Shown: one piece after another, positions 30,201 to 40,228 of the stretch
Layout: each line of letters opens with the position of its first letter
Numbering within the stretch: position 1 is the stretch's first letter
Assembly (NCBI GenBank): GCA_030144725.1
Contig: JASKMD010000008.1
Span: forward strand, 1,840,343-1,904,342
DNA: 64,000 bases
Direction: 5' to 3'
Origin: Haematococcus lacustris
Taxonomy: Eukaryota; Chlorophyta; Chlorophyceae; Chlamydomonadales; Haematococcaceae
Program-made: the position numbers and the translations under genes
The notes under the pieces: generated by a model
Told to the model about the DNA's origin: nothing
The model's input: the letters and a program-made list of their open reading frames with translations, nothing else
Database searches by the model: none

Positions 30201-33200
30201 GACAGCCTTCACCTAGCCTGATTTGAACAACACGACTGCTGGCATGCGCTCGGACAGCCCTGGCAACTTCCCCACAATGGTGGGCGCTGTCACAGCTACT
30301 GGCTCACAGCTATCTAGTGACAGCAGTGGTAGACCACGCACGCAATATATCTTGCTCCATGCTGCATGGAGAATCGGCGCACCATGCTGTGAGTGACAGC
30401 TGACCCACCCACTGCCCAGCCAGCATGTCAGGGTTCAGGGCGACCACACGCCTGCCGCCTTGCTCTGCCGCCTGCCTGCCCAGCGCCAGGCGCTGGCTGT
30501 GCTGGCCCTGCTGCCTAGCCAGCCAGGCGCAGCCCCACCTGCCACTGAGGCCTCCGGCGTCCTGCTGGTGGTCAGGTCCCTAAGGCCGCCCTCCTGGATG
30601 CGGCGAGCGATGGTGGCAATGCCCAGACCCTCCGGCCCCACCTCCGCCAGCACCTGCCAGGCTGCGGCCTTAACGCTGCCTATGCCCAGCCGGGCAGGCA
30701 GGCTGAGCCGGATGTTGCCGCCAGGCAGCTCCTCTGCGGGGCAGGCCAAGGGGGCAGGGGCGGCGGCTATGGAGGCAGGTGATAGGTTTGGAGCTGTTCA
30801 CTTCGGCGCTGGGCTGGGCTGGGCTGGGCTGGGCTGGGCTGGGCTGGGCTGGGCTGGGCTGGGCTGGGCTGGGCTGGGCTGGGCTGGGCTGGGCTGGGCT
30901 GGGCTGGGCTGGGCTGGGCTGGGCTGGGCTGGGCTGGGCTGGGCTGGGCTGGGCTGGGCTGGGCTGGGCTGGGCTGGGCTGGGCTGGGCTGGGCTGGGCT
31001 GGACTGAGCTGGGCTGAGTGCTTAGTCAGCCAGGTGCCCTCCTCCGCAGCACTCACCCACATCTTCCCCCGCATCCCCCAGCTTTGGCTTGCCGCCCACA
31101 TGGGTGCGGGTGCGCTGCCCAGCCTTGCGGCCCCCAGACCCAATGGTGGCGGTCACTGCCAGCTCCCTCAGCACCTCTGGCCACTGCAGTACAGCGGCAG
31201 GCACGGCAGCCAGCCCTGCAGCAGCTAGGCGGTGGATCTAGGCGTGGGCCCCCCTGCCCACCAGGGGAGATATGCCCTCCAGCCCACCAGGGGAGAAGTG
31301 CTGTAGGTCCAGCTTTCAGCACATTTAATCGGACAGCACCAGGACTTTGGGAGGTCACAGTTGAGCTGGTGAACACCAGGAGACCACACCAATGCCTACC
31401 AATGCCTGCAGCAACCTGCAGCAACTGCCCTCCTGCCAAACCAGCTTGTGTGGCCTCTGCCAGTGATCTCAATCTTGATCCAACACCACCAGGATAGGAT
31501 CGAACCCTAACCCGCAACAGCCTCCTGTTCAGTCAGTGCCTGTATGTTCTCTGCCAAAGCAGCTCATACCACACCAGGCGTGGCGAGAGCAGATGGTGAG
31601 TTCCTTGCATGCTGAAGTGCACCGAGTTTTGGCCCTGCTGCGTTGTGTCCAGTCCCAGGGCACGGCTGCTACTCACCGTCAGCATGTTGGTGTGAGCTCG
31701 CCACACGTCCACATCATAGCCCCAGGCCGCTGCCTCATCCACCAGGTGCGCTGCCATCACCAGACCCCGGTCAAACATGAGGCCGGGACCCCCAGCACCT
31801 GACTGCTGCCAGCAGGCCAGCGCAGGAGCAGGCCAGGCAAGCAGCAAGGCTGGGGTTAGTAGGTCGGCACGCTGCGGGGCTGGGAGCCCTTGGGTCGGCA
31901 ATGTGATCAAGAATGAAAAGCAAAGAGGTTGGGGGCAGTGGGTTGACAAGTGGGTAGGGTGGGGGGTGGAGTTGGTTGGCAAGCAGGAGAGGATTGGGGG
32001 TCAGTCAGTTAGTTAATCAGCGTGCATGTCTGCCAGGCAGACTGCGAGGAGGGGAGCTGCCGGGCCATGACAGGGTGGCTGTTTGCATGACAAGGAGCAG
32101 CAGCAGTGCAGGCAGCCACTGCGGACCTGTGCTGCCCCAGACGCATGCGCCTCATCCATGTCGGCTTGCATGAGCCGCAGGAGGCCTATGTGCACCGCAG
32201 CCAGCAGCGGAGATTCGTCCCCATCATGCAAAGCCTGCCAGCACCAGCAGCAGCAGCAGAAGCAGCATCCTGGTCCACATGCCAGTACCACAGCATGAGA
32301 ATGGCAGCAGGCTATGGAGCCAAAGCAAGAGGGACAGTGGTAGGAGGAAGAGGAGGAGGAGGAGGAGGAAGGCAGGAGGATCAGGAGGAGGGGAAGGCGG
32401 AGGAGGACAGGGAGGAGGGGAAGGCGGAGGAGGACAGGGAGGAGGGGAAGGCGGAGGAGGTCAGAGCTGCACCGGGTGCATCAGGTCAGAGTGCATCAGG
32501 TCCTGGCCACTTCAGGTGCTACCATAGCTGCAGGGACCTGTCTTCTCATTGCAGCTAGCCTGCTGCTGCTGCTGCTGCTCCATGCAATCCGTCCCCACCC
32601 TGGCCCCGCCCAACCATAGCTGCAGCTGCGGATAGTCAGGGGAGTGAGCTGAGGAGTCTGTGGTCTGGCATGTCCCATTGGGCCCCCTGCACTGCTGCTG
32701 CTGCTGCTGCTGCTGCCCCCAGCCCCCCTGGTCACCTGGGCTAGCTGGTCCACAGTGGGCACCGGCCTCAGCCCCACTAGCTGTGCAAAGCTGTGCAGGA
32801 AGGCCGTCACCATCAGCAGGTCAGGGCCCAGGCTCCCTGCCGCCAGCTCCCCCTCAAAGGCAGGGCTCAGGTCCAGGCTGGCAGGGGGGAAGGCTGGGGG
32901 GGTGGGGGGTGGCAGCAGGGGCCTGCCCTGAGCCAGGTCACTGTCAGGTAGGGCGGCCAGGGTGGCTGAGGCAGAGGCAGCGGCGTCTGCGTCATTCTCC
33001 AGTGTGGCTGCAACGAGCTGGGCCATACAGGACAGCTGCTCTGGGCTGAGGGGTGGGTAGCCCGCAGCCTCGCGCTGGGCCTACAGAGTGGCATTGGGAA
33101 CAGTATAGTGACATTCCAGGTGTGTCAGGTGTGTCAGGTCTCCTGCCTTGCCTGAGTGCTGGGCCTTCAGGGCGGCAGCACAGCTGTGGTGCACAGATCA

Positions 33201-36120
33201 AAGGCAGGCACCGCAGCCAGCTGTTTCAGGTAAATGTGCAGCTACAGCCTTCCAGGTACCAGCAGTGGCCGCATGCTCCAACTTGGCAAAGTCAATCAAG
33301 GGAGGGCAGTAGGAGCGGGAGGAAGGAAGGGATGCGCCCCAGGGCAGCAGTGGCACAAAGCAGTTGAGAGCATGTGGTTTCAGCAAAGTCTGATGTCTGG
33401 ATGCACGCATGCTGCTGTGTCATGCAACAAGGTATCCAGGGCGGTGCGCCCTTACCGCCACTAGCCCCTCCAGCTCCACCTCCTCATCATCTGGTGGCCC
33501 AGCTGGTCCAGCCACCTTGACCCCTCGTGCACCACGTTCCGCCCCCCTGCCAGTGCTGCCGCCCCTGCACACAACCACCTGGCAACTGCCACTGCGCTGC
33601 TGCCCAACGCCAGCAGCACCTGGCAGCTGCAAGCAGTGGACGCCTCAGCTCCCTCCAGTGGAGGCCATAATGACACTGCTTGCTCAGTGGCCTCCATGAC
33701 ACCAAGTGTTGGCAAGAGGGGAGGTTGTGGAGAGGGGGAAAGCAAAGAGAAAGCTGAGCGCGAGGTGGAGGAAGGGCTGGTGGGTGCCGCATGGCAGCAT
33801 GGCAGCATGGCCGCATGGCCGCGTAGCAAAGCGTGAGGACTGCCACCCATGCCCCCCCGCCTACTTCTTTTTGTCCTCCCGCTCGCGACGCTTCTCCTCC
33901 GCCTTGCGCTCTTTTTCCTTCTGAGCCTCCACCTTACGCGCCTCTCGCTCCTGCAGCCATCTCACGCTGGTGCATGAGTCGCCATCATCACACTCTCACC
34001 CATGGTCAGCCAGTGGTTGTAGGTACAGCACATTGCTGAGAATGTTTCGCCATGCCATGACCAGGCATGGGAACTGGCAGCAGGGAGGAAGGCAAAGACT
34101 GGAACTGGAAGGAAGGAGGAAGGCAAAGACTGAAACAGGGCATGGGAACTGGTGGGAGGGGAGGGGGAGGAGCATGCCCCTGCCCTTGCTCCTGCCCACG
34201 GTGCTGCACCTGTATGGACCGCTGCCTGTCTGCCTCCTTCTGCCGCCGCTGCTCCTCCCGCACCCGCTCCTTCTCAGCACGCTCAGCCTCACGGCGGCGG
34301 GCCTGCTCTGCACGGTCGTCCACACGCGGCCGCTCCACGTCCATCCAGCCCTGCCCCTTGTACCCTGCACTGAGCATGCCCTGCAGGCCGCAGAGTGCAG
34401 GGCGGCAGGCTGGCAGCAGGGCGAGGCAGCCACTGGGCGGGCTGCTTGATCTGCTCTGTGCGGCTAGCCCTTTGTGGCAGTGGTGCCATAGGCTGGCTGG
34501 GTGGCAAGAAGAGACCAGCCACACCTACAGCGCATCCTCTCTGCTTGCTGCCTGTTGCTGTTGGCTGTAAGTAAGCGCACCCTTAGCTTTGCAGGAGATT
34601 AAGCTGGATGTGAGTAGCAGGACAGGCTGTGTGTGCTGGCACAGCCTCCTCCCACTGTCCTGAGCTGCCACTCCAACTGGTAAGCCTGTACTGCCAGCTG
34701 ACCTGAGCCTTCACTGCTTTGGCAGCGTGGCTGCTAAGCTGACACCTCACCTGCTGGGGCACCATGAGGCTATGGTGGCCATAGCCGCCCAGGTGCCCAA
34801 TGACTGCTGGACCAGGCACCACAGCAGGCCCGCGGATGTTGACAATGCCTAGACGGGCGGCGTCCTGCATGACAGCCACCACAGCTGAGTAACCAGGAGG
34901 CTGGCAACAGGGTGAGCGCAAAACCAGCAGCAGCCACCGCCCCTGCCACACCACCACCACCACCACCTCCAGCCACATGCACCAACAAGCAACCACCCAG
35001 TCGAGCAAACGAACACACCCTGCCCATGGCTGCCTGCGGCGTGGTCTGCCTCCCACCTCTCCTTCCGGCTTCACTACGTTGCCGCTGCTCCCAGGCGCCG
35101 CATCAAAAAGGAAGCCCAGCGGCGGGCCATCCTCTCTGTACTGCGGCCCAAGGGCCAGCCTGGCTGCCTCCACCAGCTGAGCTGCCTCTGCCACTGTCCT
35201 TGGGTCCAGCCAGCTCCCTCCCCCACTCTCCAGCCCCTGCCCTGCTGTTTGGCTGGCACCTACGGGAAGCTGCTTGACAGGGCTGGGGCTGGGCCAGACA
35301 GCGTGCACTTGGGGGCTGGGTACAGCCACCATTGCAGGGTGGGTGCTGTGGCTGGGTGCAGGGGGAGGCTGTGGGGGGCCAGCTGGTGGTGCAGCTGGGC
35401 TGAGGAGTCTGGGGCCCACTCCACTGGCAAAGGCTGCTGCAGCAGCTTGCATGGAGGCAGCGCTGCTAGGTGTGTGCGCGTGGGCGCTGGCTGGGACGCC
35501 AGAGGTGCTCTGGAAGGGATGGTGTGCTGGTGTGCTGCTGGCTGGGGCTGGTGGTTGGGATGGCAACGCTGGTGGGGCAGAGGACTGAACTTGCGCATAT
35601 GAGTGGTTCTGAGGAGCAGTGCCTGATGAGCTGGCTGCAGCTGTTGGGGTGGCAGTGAGTGGGGCAGCAGCACTGGCTGCACGGTGAGGGCTTCCTGCTG
35701 CGCTTGAGCCTTGAGGTGTAGCCCGTATGGCAGGCTGTGGGAGTGAAGCTGCACCTGCTGATCCTGCAGCATCGCCATGCTGATCCTTGCCTTTGGCGTC
35801 CTTCCTGCGTCTTCCTGCAAACCATGCCTGCATGGCAGCGCCCAATTTGAGCAACATTGAATGAGCTGCCGCAGTTGGCGGTATCAGGGTGCCAGGGTCG
35901 TATTTTACCGCGACTTGCTTCTCGTCTAAGTTTATGCGAGCTGCGAGCCCCTTGTATTTCTCGGCAGGGAAGAAAGGATTGACTGCGACGAAGAGGACAA
36001 GAGAGGTGTAGCAGGCGGGTTGCGGGGCCATTAATTCAGTTGGACCCACGTCTGTACGCCGCTTCGAGCGTTTCTCGTTGCAGTGGCGTCTTCAAGGCTC
36101 GTGCTTTCTTAGGTTCTGCA
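24874..36120 (-). CDS. RLT-like: RINGLET-type homeodomain-DDT-HARE-WHIM chromatin protein (RLT-like)
   Basis: This is a partner subunit of ISWI chromatin remodellers in plants, expected in the nucleus. Domains in order are as follows. A homeodomain is split over three exons ([19 protein letters not shown], then [15 protein letters not shown]). Charged coiled coils follow at 34210-34380 and 33865-33950. The DDT region ends [19 protein letters not shown] (32127-32234). A WPEVLREL segment starts at 31183. HARE-HTH reads [14 protein letters not shown] then [13 protein letters not shown]1 contains [18 protein letters not shown]2 contains [13 protein letters not shown], and a late helix contains [19 protein letters not shown]. 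In-phase exons include 35909-35982, 35057-35827, 34751-34900, 34210-34380, 33865-33950, 32127-32234, 31677-31802, 31057-31183, 30539-30733, 29602-30041, 29269-29358, 28512-28793, 27859-28136 and 24874-25097. The start codon was not found: the first exon has no ATG in frame, so a further 5' exon must lie beyond about 36.12 kb. Exons at 32.7-33.7 and 27.2 kb are approximate. Confidence 0.88.
27220..27320 (+). repeat. CAG run
   Basis: Two CAG runs are separated by a GGCAGTGATG-type break. In the minus-strand RLT-like frame they could encode a polyalanine tract. It is not clear whether this stretch is exon or intron. Confidence 0.8.
28911..29240 (+). repeat. GGGCA pentamer array, preceded by a GGGGCA hexamer block at about 28850-28910
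   Basis: About 10 GGGGCA units switch to about 59 GGGCA units, a single-base deletion of the unit, with two GGGCAGA variants near the right end. The array lies in the RLT-like intron between exons 28512-28793 and 29269-29358. Confidence 0.96.
29602..30041 (-). CDS. RLT-like: HARE end, acidic linker and WHIM1-type exon of the RLT-like gene
   Basis: After the HARE end comes a Pro/Ala/Gly linker and an acidic Glu-rich stretch encoded by CTC repeats on the plus strand. Then comes [20 protein letters not shown] and a helix ending in WLIHL. The next exon (29269-29358) continues [20 protein letters not shown]. This corresponds to the conserved S-x-W-x-x-L...ERL-x-AL-x-x-LI segment of RLT proteins. 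Confidence 0.87.
30539..30733 (-). CDS. RLT-like: HARE-HTH exon of the RLT-like gene
   Basis: It opens after CCCGCAG with [10 protein letters not shown] and contains [20 protein letters not shown] and [16 protein letters not shown]. It splices in phase 1 to [18 protein letters not shown] at 30041. HARE-HTH is a DNA-associated winged-helix fold shared by RLT, ASXL and HB1 proteins. Confidence 0.88.
30808..31001 (+). repeat. GGGCT pentamer array
   Basis: About 38 copies of GGGCT with variant units at the right end. It lies in the RLT-like intron between the exons at 30539-30733 and 31057-31183. Long frames through it (Gly-Trp-Ala on plus, Pro-Ala-Gln-Pro-Ser on minus) are artefacts. Confidence 0.96.
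32338..32462 (+). repeat. AGG-rich minisatellite
   Basis: AGG triplets lead into about three copies of a 30-bp unit (AGGGAGGAGGGGAAGGCGGA core). The tract lies in the RLT-like intron between the two DDT exons. Confidence 0.85.
35909..36114 (-). CDS. RLT-like: Homeodomain exons of the RLT-like gene
   Basis: The first exon reads [20 protein letters not shown] and ends at AGAC|GTGGGT near 36050. The second (35909-35982) opens after CGTCGCAG, completes a Leu codon, and reads [20 protein letters not shown]. The recognition helix follows in the third exon from 35827 as [12 protein letters not shown]. The expected WFxNRR core therefore appears here as WFAGRRR. Both introns are in correct phase. Homeodomains of plant RLT proteins have the same Q-L-E-x-L-E...WFxxRR frame. 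Confidence 0.85.
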
Positions 36121-37254
36121 GATCGCCAGGATTCGGGCGCCTGACATGACAATCTTGCGGTGTTGTCACAAGCTTACACATAGCAAGGCGTGATAGAGGT
36201 AGCAAACTGGAATGCAGCTCCCGTGCGACAGTTGGTCAAGCAAGACTATCAGTGTATAAGTGGCGCGCGCGAAGGCTCAGCAGCCAACTAGGAGGAAACA
36301 AAGGGATCGCACCGGTCGATCCCGAGCCCGCCGCTGGGGAGCCAAGACCATCTTCCGCCTCCATTCCTGCCTACCTACTACACATAAACGGCCGACTTCC
36401 TTTCCCCGACCATTATCTTTGTCCATGGGCAAAGCTCTACTTTCAAACTCAGACATGTTGTCTTGCATTGCCAGTAGGTAATATTAGCTCCGAGCCAAAA
36501 ATGGCCTAATAGCTCACAGTAGCGCTACTAAGTCTCTAAAAAAGCAGGCTATTAACTATTATAACGCATGAAAACGGAACTAAGAGCTAATATTAGCCAA
36601 AGTGGCGGCCGGGCGGTCGGGGATCGAGAGGTACAGTGTTCTATCCCAAAGATCAAGAGCAAAGTTCTCGCTATCTTTCGTGTCAAGCAATAGCCCTCCA
36701 TGTAACAGACGAAACTTGTTACCGCAACCATGGTCACAGCCAAGTCACTACGTTAGTTAGATGGGGTCACAGGGATGCGGCTCACCGTGCCAATGAGACC
36801 CGTCTGGCCGCTGTGATTTGTTCGCGGTCACATGGGGCAGCCCGCGAGCAAAGACTCCAATGGCTTGCGTTGATGGTCAGATGACGCGCATTGCTTAGCA
36901 GCTACCAATGCGATCAAGAACGATGCAGTATTGGGAGACTTGCATGACCCATGTTGGGGCCCCATTAGGGCACGACTGTTAACGTTAACATCCTGATGTT
37001 TGGGCCTGTTAACGTGGTTTATCAAATGTTTAACATACCCGTTTTGCTACCCTGGGACTGCGTCTCACTGGCCACTTCTGCCTGCATAGTGTCGCTGGGT
37101 GCATTGCCGTCTCGACCAGAACGACAGCAAAAAATGAGTCGTATCACGACCAAGCGGTCAAGTTTAACGAAGCGAAGGAAGCGAACGAAGGCGCGACAAG
37201 GAGCTATTTTTTCTAATACTAATATTAGCTGGGGGGGGGGAACCGCCCTAATTG
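36121..37254. other. Intergenic, AT-richer than the genes, with TAATATTAGCT palindromes
   Basis: This must contain the 5' exon and promoter of the RLT-like gene, but no start could be fixed. TAATATTAGCT occurs at 36479-36489 and 37220-37230, and its inverse AGCTAATATTA at 36585-36595. The first two oppositely oriented copies bound a 117-bp segment that could be a tiny inverted-repeat element. No protein gene is recognised. Confidence 0.5.
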
Positions 37255-37563
37255 TCAGCCTAATCTAGTGCAACTGTGTAGCACTCGCTTTGGTACCGCT
37301 GCTTGTAGACGGCATGGCTCCTTGCTTGGCGCACCGCAGTGCTCGGGCCTCCATTCGCGCAGCTTGCCTCTCCCGCCGCTGGTGCCGGACTTTTTTCTTG
37401 GCGTTCCCGCACGAGCTGCACCAGGGCCGGATCTTGTGCCAGGCGAGCCTAGCGCTGCCTTGCGCTCGTCCAGCCGGTCAATGCACCGCTGCATCCGGTG
37501 GACCTGCCGGTCCAGACCCGTCTCGGTGTCCGTAATGTCAAACATGTGCTCAGTGCACTTCAA
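37255..37563 (-). pseudogene. Possible gene or element fragment, unrecognised
   Basis: The minus frame opens with ATG at 37563 and reads a helical charged start, ETGLDRQVHRMQRCIDRLDE, then becomes Gly/Ser/Arg-rich. In another minus frame the downstream part reads more naturally as ARLAQDPALVQLVRERQEK. This suggests a frameshift or an unrecognised splice. A 26-bp stretch coding the ARLAQDPAL part recurs at 41890-41916, again in minus orientation, so this may be an element fragment and not a unique gene. Confidence 0.3.
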
Positions 37564-37842
37564 TTCAACATGGCAAACGGGGGCATAGCTCAGCTGCCGT
37601 CGTGCATCAGCTGCAGCATGCCTCTGCTGTTCCCATTACTGTTGCTCACGCTGCTGGACGTTGCGCTGGCTGGCTGGCTGGCCTAGTAGTGGCCTGCAGC
37701 AATGCCTACCAGCGGAGGAGGAGGAAGGTGCCCTGGGCTGGATCGAGGCTGGATCAAGTGCTGGATCATGGAGGCTGCTAGGGGCTCTGCGAATGTAGCG
37801 TCACAAGCCGACGAATGTAGCGTCACACAACCGTCACACAAG

Positions 37843-38403
37843 CCGGCAGCTGAGCCCACCAAGGGCACAGGCAAGGGCAAGGGCAAGGGCAAGGCTGCCA
37901 AAGCCAAGCCAGCACCACAGCCAGGTAGATGGCTGGACAGGGACTGCAATGCAGCGCTGAACATGCAGCGCATTGGGGAGAGCAGGTGGCGCCAACTGGA
38001 GCTGTGCTACTGGCCAGACCAGGGAGCGCTGCCAGCCAAGGTCAAGGAGTACCCTGGCCTGGGCTACAAGCGGCTGCGAGACAAGCCACCAAAGGCCCAG
38101 CAGCAGCAGCAGCAGCAGCCTGCTGAGGCACAGTAGTGTGTGCCCCCCCCATCTGAGCTGTCATCAGCTTACAATTAGTGCATGTTTTGTCATGCCAAGT
38201 CTACACGATAGCCCTTAGGGGTCAGGCAATAATGTAGGTGGTAGCCGGCTCATGTGCCATGTGCACTGGGTTTACTCCACACAGCCCAATAACACCATTT
38301 GAGTCGGGCCACTATCGCCCACTAGTATATTCCCGCTAGTGGCTGCTAGTGGCTACTACTGGCCCGGCTCAAATGGAGGCCCTAGTGAGGGACAAGGGGG
38401 CTG
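37843..38403 (+). mobile_element. Element copy A: C-terminal fragment of a TnpB/Fanzor-like ORF plus conserved 3' non-coding block
   Basis: From 37843 to the stop at 38134-38136 the frame reads a Lys/Gly-rich linker, then WLDRDCNAALNMQRIGES and ELCYWPDQGALPAKVKEYPG, and ends in polyglutamine. DRDxNAAxN resembles the third RuvC motif at the C-terminus of TnpB/Fanzor nucleases. The other RuvC residues and a zinc ribbon are absent here, so this is a remnant and the family call is tentative. The following roughly 265 bases are shared with copy B and in part with copies C and D. They contain a hairpin with arms 38295-38314 and 38357-38376. The left end joins unrelated sequence at 37842. Confidence 0.55.
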
Positions 38404-39304
38404 CTGGCCTAGTACGCCTTTGTGCCTGTGCGGCACAATGAATACCAACCAGGCCATTGGCATAGTATCAGGCTCCACGCTCTCCCAGGTGCACTGCAGC
38501 TGCAGCGTCGTCCCGGTCCAGCCACTGAACCTGACCCCTGCCTGGCCTGGCTGCTGAGCTTGGCAACAATGTCCATCACAATTAGACTTTGCCGCCGACA
38601 CATGACCAGCTACAGCATTACACATACTACACACTCTTGTCACAAGTTTCAGTGCCTGACACTGTGCAAAAATTGACAGCCTGATGACCACGCATAACGG
38701 GACCATGTAGACCATGAGACAAGAGAGGATGTGTGTCAGTGCATGTGTGCTTCTGCCACCCGACCCTTCACAAGCCTGTGACTGCGTCAATCAGTAATGC
38801 CATAGTTATCACGCTAATGAACTTGTCATCACCACAGCTTGTTCCGACCCTTTCAACCAGCACTGGTCACCGCACCAGCCTGACTTGTGGTGAAGGGCAT
38901 GTGTGAATGCAGCATAGCTACACCCAGTGCGTTGTTGAACCAGGCAATTACATGCACAGGGGTGTACAGCACTCAAGATGGGGCGGGCCAAACAACCCGA
39001 TGCTGCATGTTTCTTGTAGCATTCCCCACATTGTAACAAAGTCCCAGAAGAAGGCAGTCAATGCATCCACGTCATTGCCTGGGAAACTGCTCTAATCCAT
39101 GTCTGCTATACCTCCAGCTCACCGAAGAAACTGCTGGTCTTGAAACAGCCTTCCCGCTGTGCGCCATAACCGTGAAAGTGCTGGGCGCAGGTCCATGCCC
39201 ATCCACGCTTGACAAGAGTCCTCCAGGGCGGTGCGGCAGCTCTACCAGCAAGTTTGGACCCAGGGTACGGGGGGTCAGGGTCTTGAAGCTTCGCGCGTGA
39301 CATG
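38404..39304. other. Intergenic
   Basis: No gene is recognised. TTACA at 38948-38952 is TGTAA on the minus strand and could serve the 3' end of the V-ATPase e gene. Confidence 0.4.
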
Positions 39305-39508
39305 CTAGTCCTTGAACTCGGGCATTATCAGCGGGTTGAGCTGCGCCATGTAAATGATGGCCCACATCAGCCAACACTGGAACACCGCCGTGAAGGCAAG
39401 GATGTGCGGAAGGCCCTTGTTTCCTGGCTTCGCGAACAGGTTGACGCCTCCGGTAACTACAATCTGAATTAGGAAGAAAATGAGCGTACCCAGCCAGAAT
39501 CCAGCCAT
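39305..39508 (-). CDS. VHA-e: V-type proton ATPase subunit e
   Basis: A 67-residue, single-exon protein. It fits the small two-helix e subunit of the membrane V0 sector of vacuolar proton pumps, needed for assembly and found in endomembranes. The sequence shows two hydrophobic segments: residues about 4-24 (LGTLIFFLIQIVVTGGVNLF) and about 37-55 (ILAFTAVFQCWLMWAIIYMA). The family-typical ending AQLNPLI follows, with a short acidic tail. Plant e subunits have the same length and the same WAIxYxAQxNPL end. The start is the first ATG and gives the usual length. The gene stands alone between two inverted element copies. Confidence 0.88.
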   Translation of the reverse strand: MAGFWLGTLIFFLIQIVVTGGVNLFAKPGNKGLPHILAFTAVFQCWLMWAIIYMAQLNPLIMPEFKD

Positions 39509-39799
39509 CGCAGCTGCGAGCAGGTGGGTCTCTACCAGCTGTAGCGCGGACTGTCAGAACTCATCGGAGCTTGCATGAGAAGAGCATGCCAGATTTGTGA
39601 GTTCTGACATGCGCATGATAGCTATAGGGCGCGACCGGGCTTATTAGGTAAAGGCTAATAGTCTTGACACAGCCTTGACACAGCCGCCCAACCCCGCTGG
39701 GCTCATGTTCCGCTCCGCTCTAGCCGTGGTGAATGTAAAACTAGCCACTGATTGGGATGCCGACGACGCTGAAGTCGAAACCGTTCTTTGCCGTTGAGG

Positions 39800-39900
39800 C
39801 GAAGGGTATGTTAAAGGTTTTTGTTAAGGTTTGCTACACCACTGCTTTAGGCCCACCCAAACCGGTCCGTCTCTTCTTCCTCGCAGCAACTACTAGTCCG
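39800..39900 (-). pseudogene. Fragment related to the start of the gene at 59.5 kb
   Basis: The minus frame reads ARKKRRTGLGGPKAVV and then stops. This closely resembles the N-terminus MARKKRRTDVGGRRAV of the unknown gene starting at 59550. No more of that gene is visible here. Confidence 0.4.
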
Positions 39901-40228
39901 AACTAGTACGAATACTTGACTTGTCACACACGTCCACACACATGTCGCGCCAAAAGCCCTCGTATACCAGGTATCTTTACGCTGCCGATGTCGTTGCGCA
40001 TAAAAGTTTACCTATACTGTGCTGTGTGCCTCATCAGGACTCAAAAGGGAAACGACACATCATGCCGGTCACACGTCTGGCGGCCTCGACGGCAAAACAA
40101 CTCGATACCACAATCAGAAGTACAGCAAGTATACTAAAACCCAGGAGTTAGAACAAGGTGATAAACACTTGCACTTCGCTCGTCGCTCAACAAGCGCTTT
40201 GCCCCAACACCCGACAAAAACAAGCGCG

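Noticed and set aside
34067..34570. Plus-strand ORFs opposite the RLT-like coiled coil
   Set aside because: The minus strand carries the conserved Glu/Arg-rich coil with good splice sites, so the plus frames are shadows.
36479..37230. TAATATTAGC compared with the TAATATTAC origin motif of circular single-stranded DNA viruses
   Set aside because: The sequence differs in the last bases and no Rep-like protein is present, so a viral origin is not supported.
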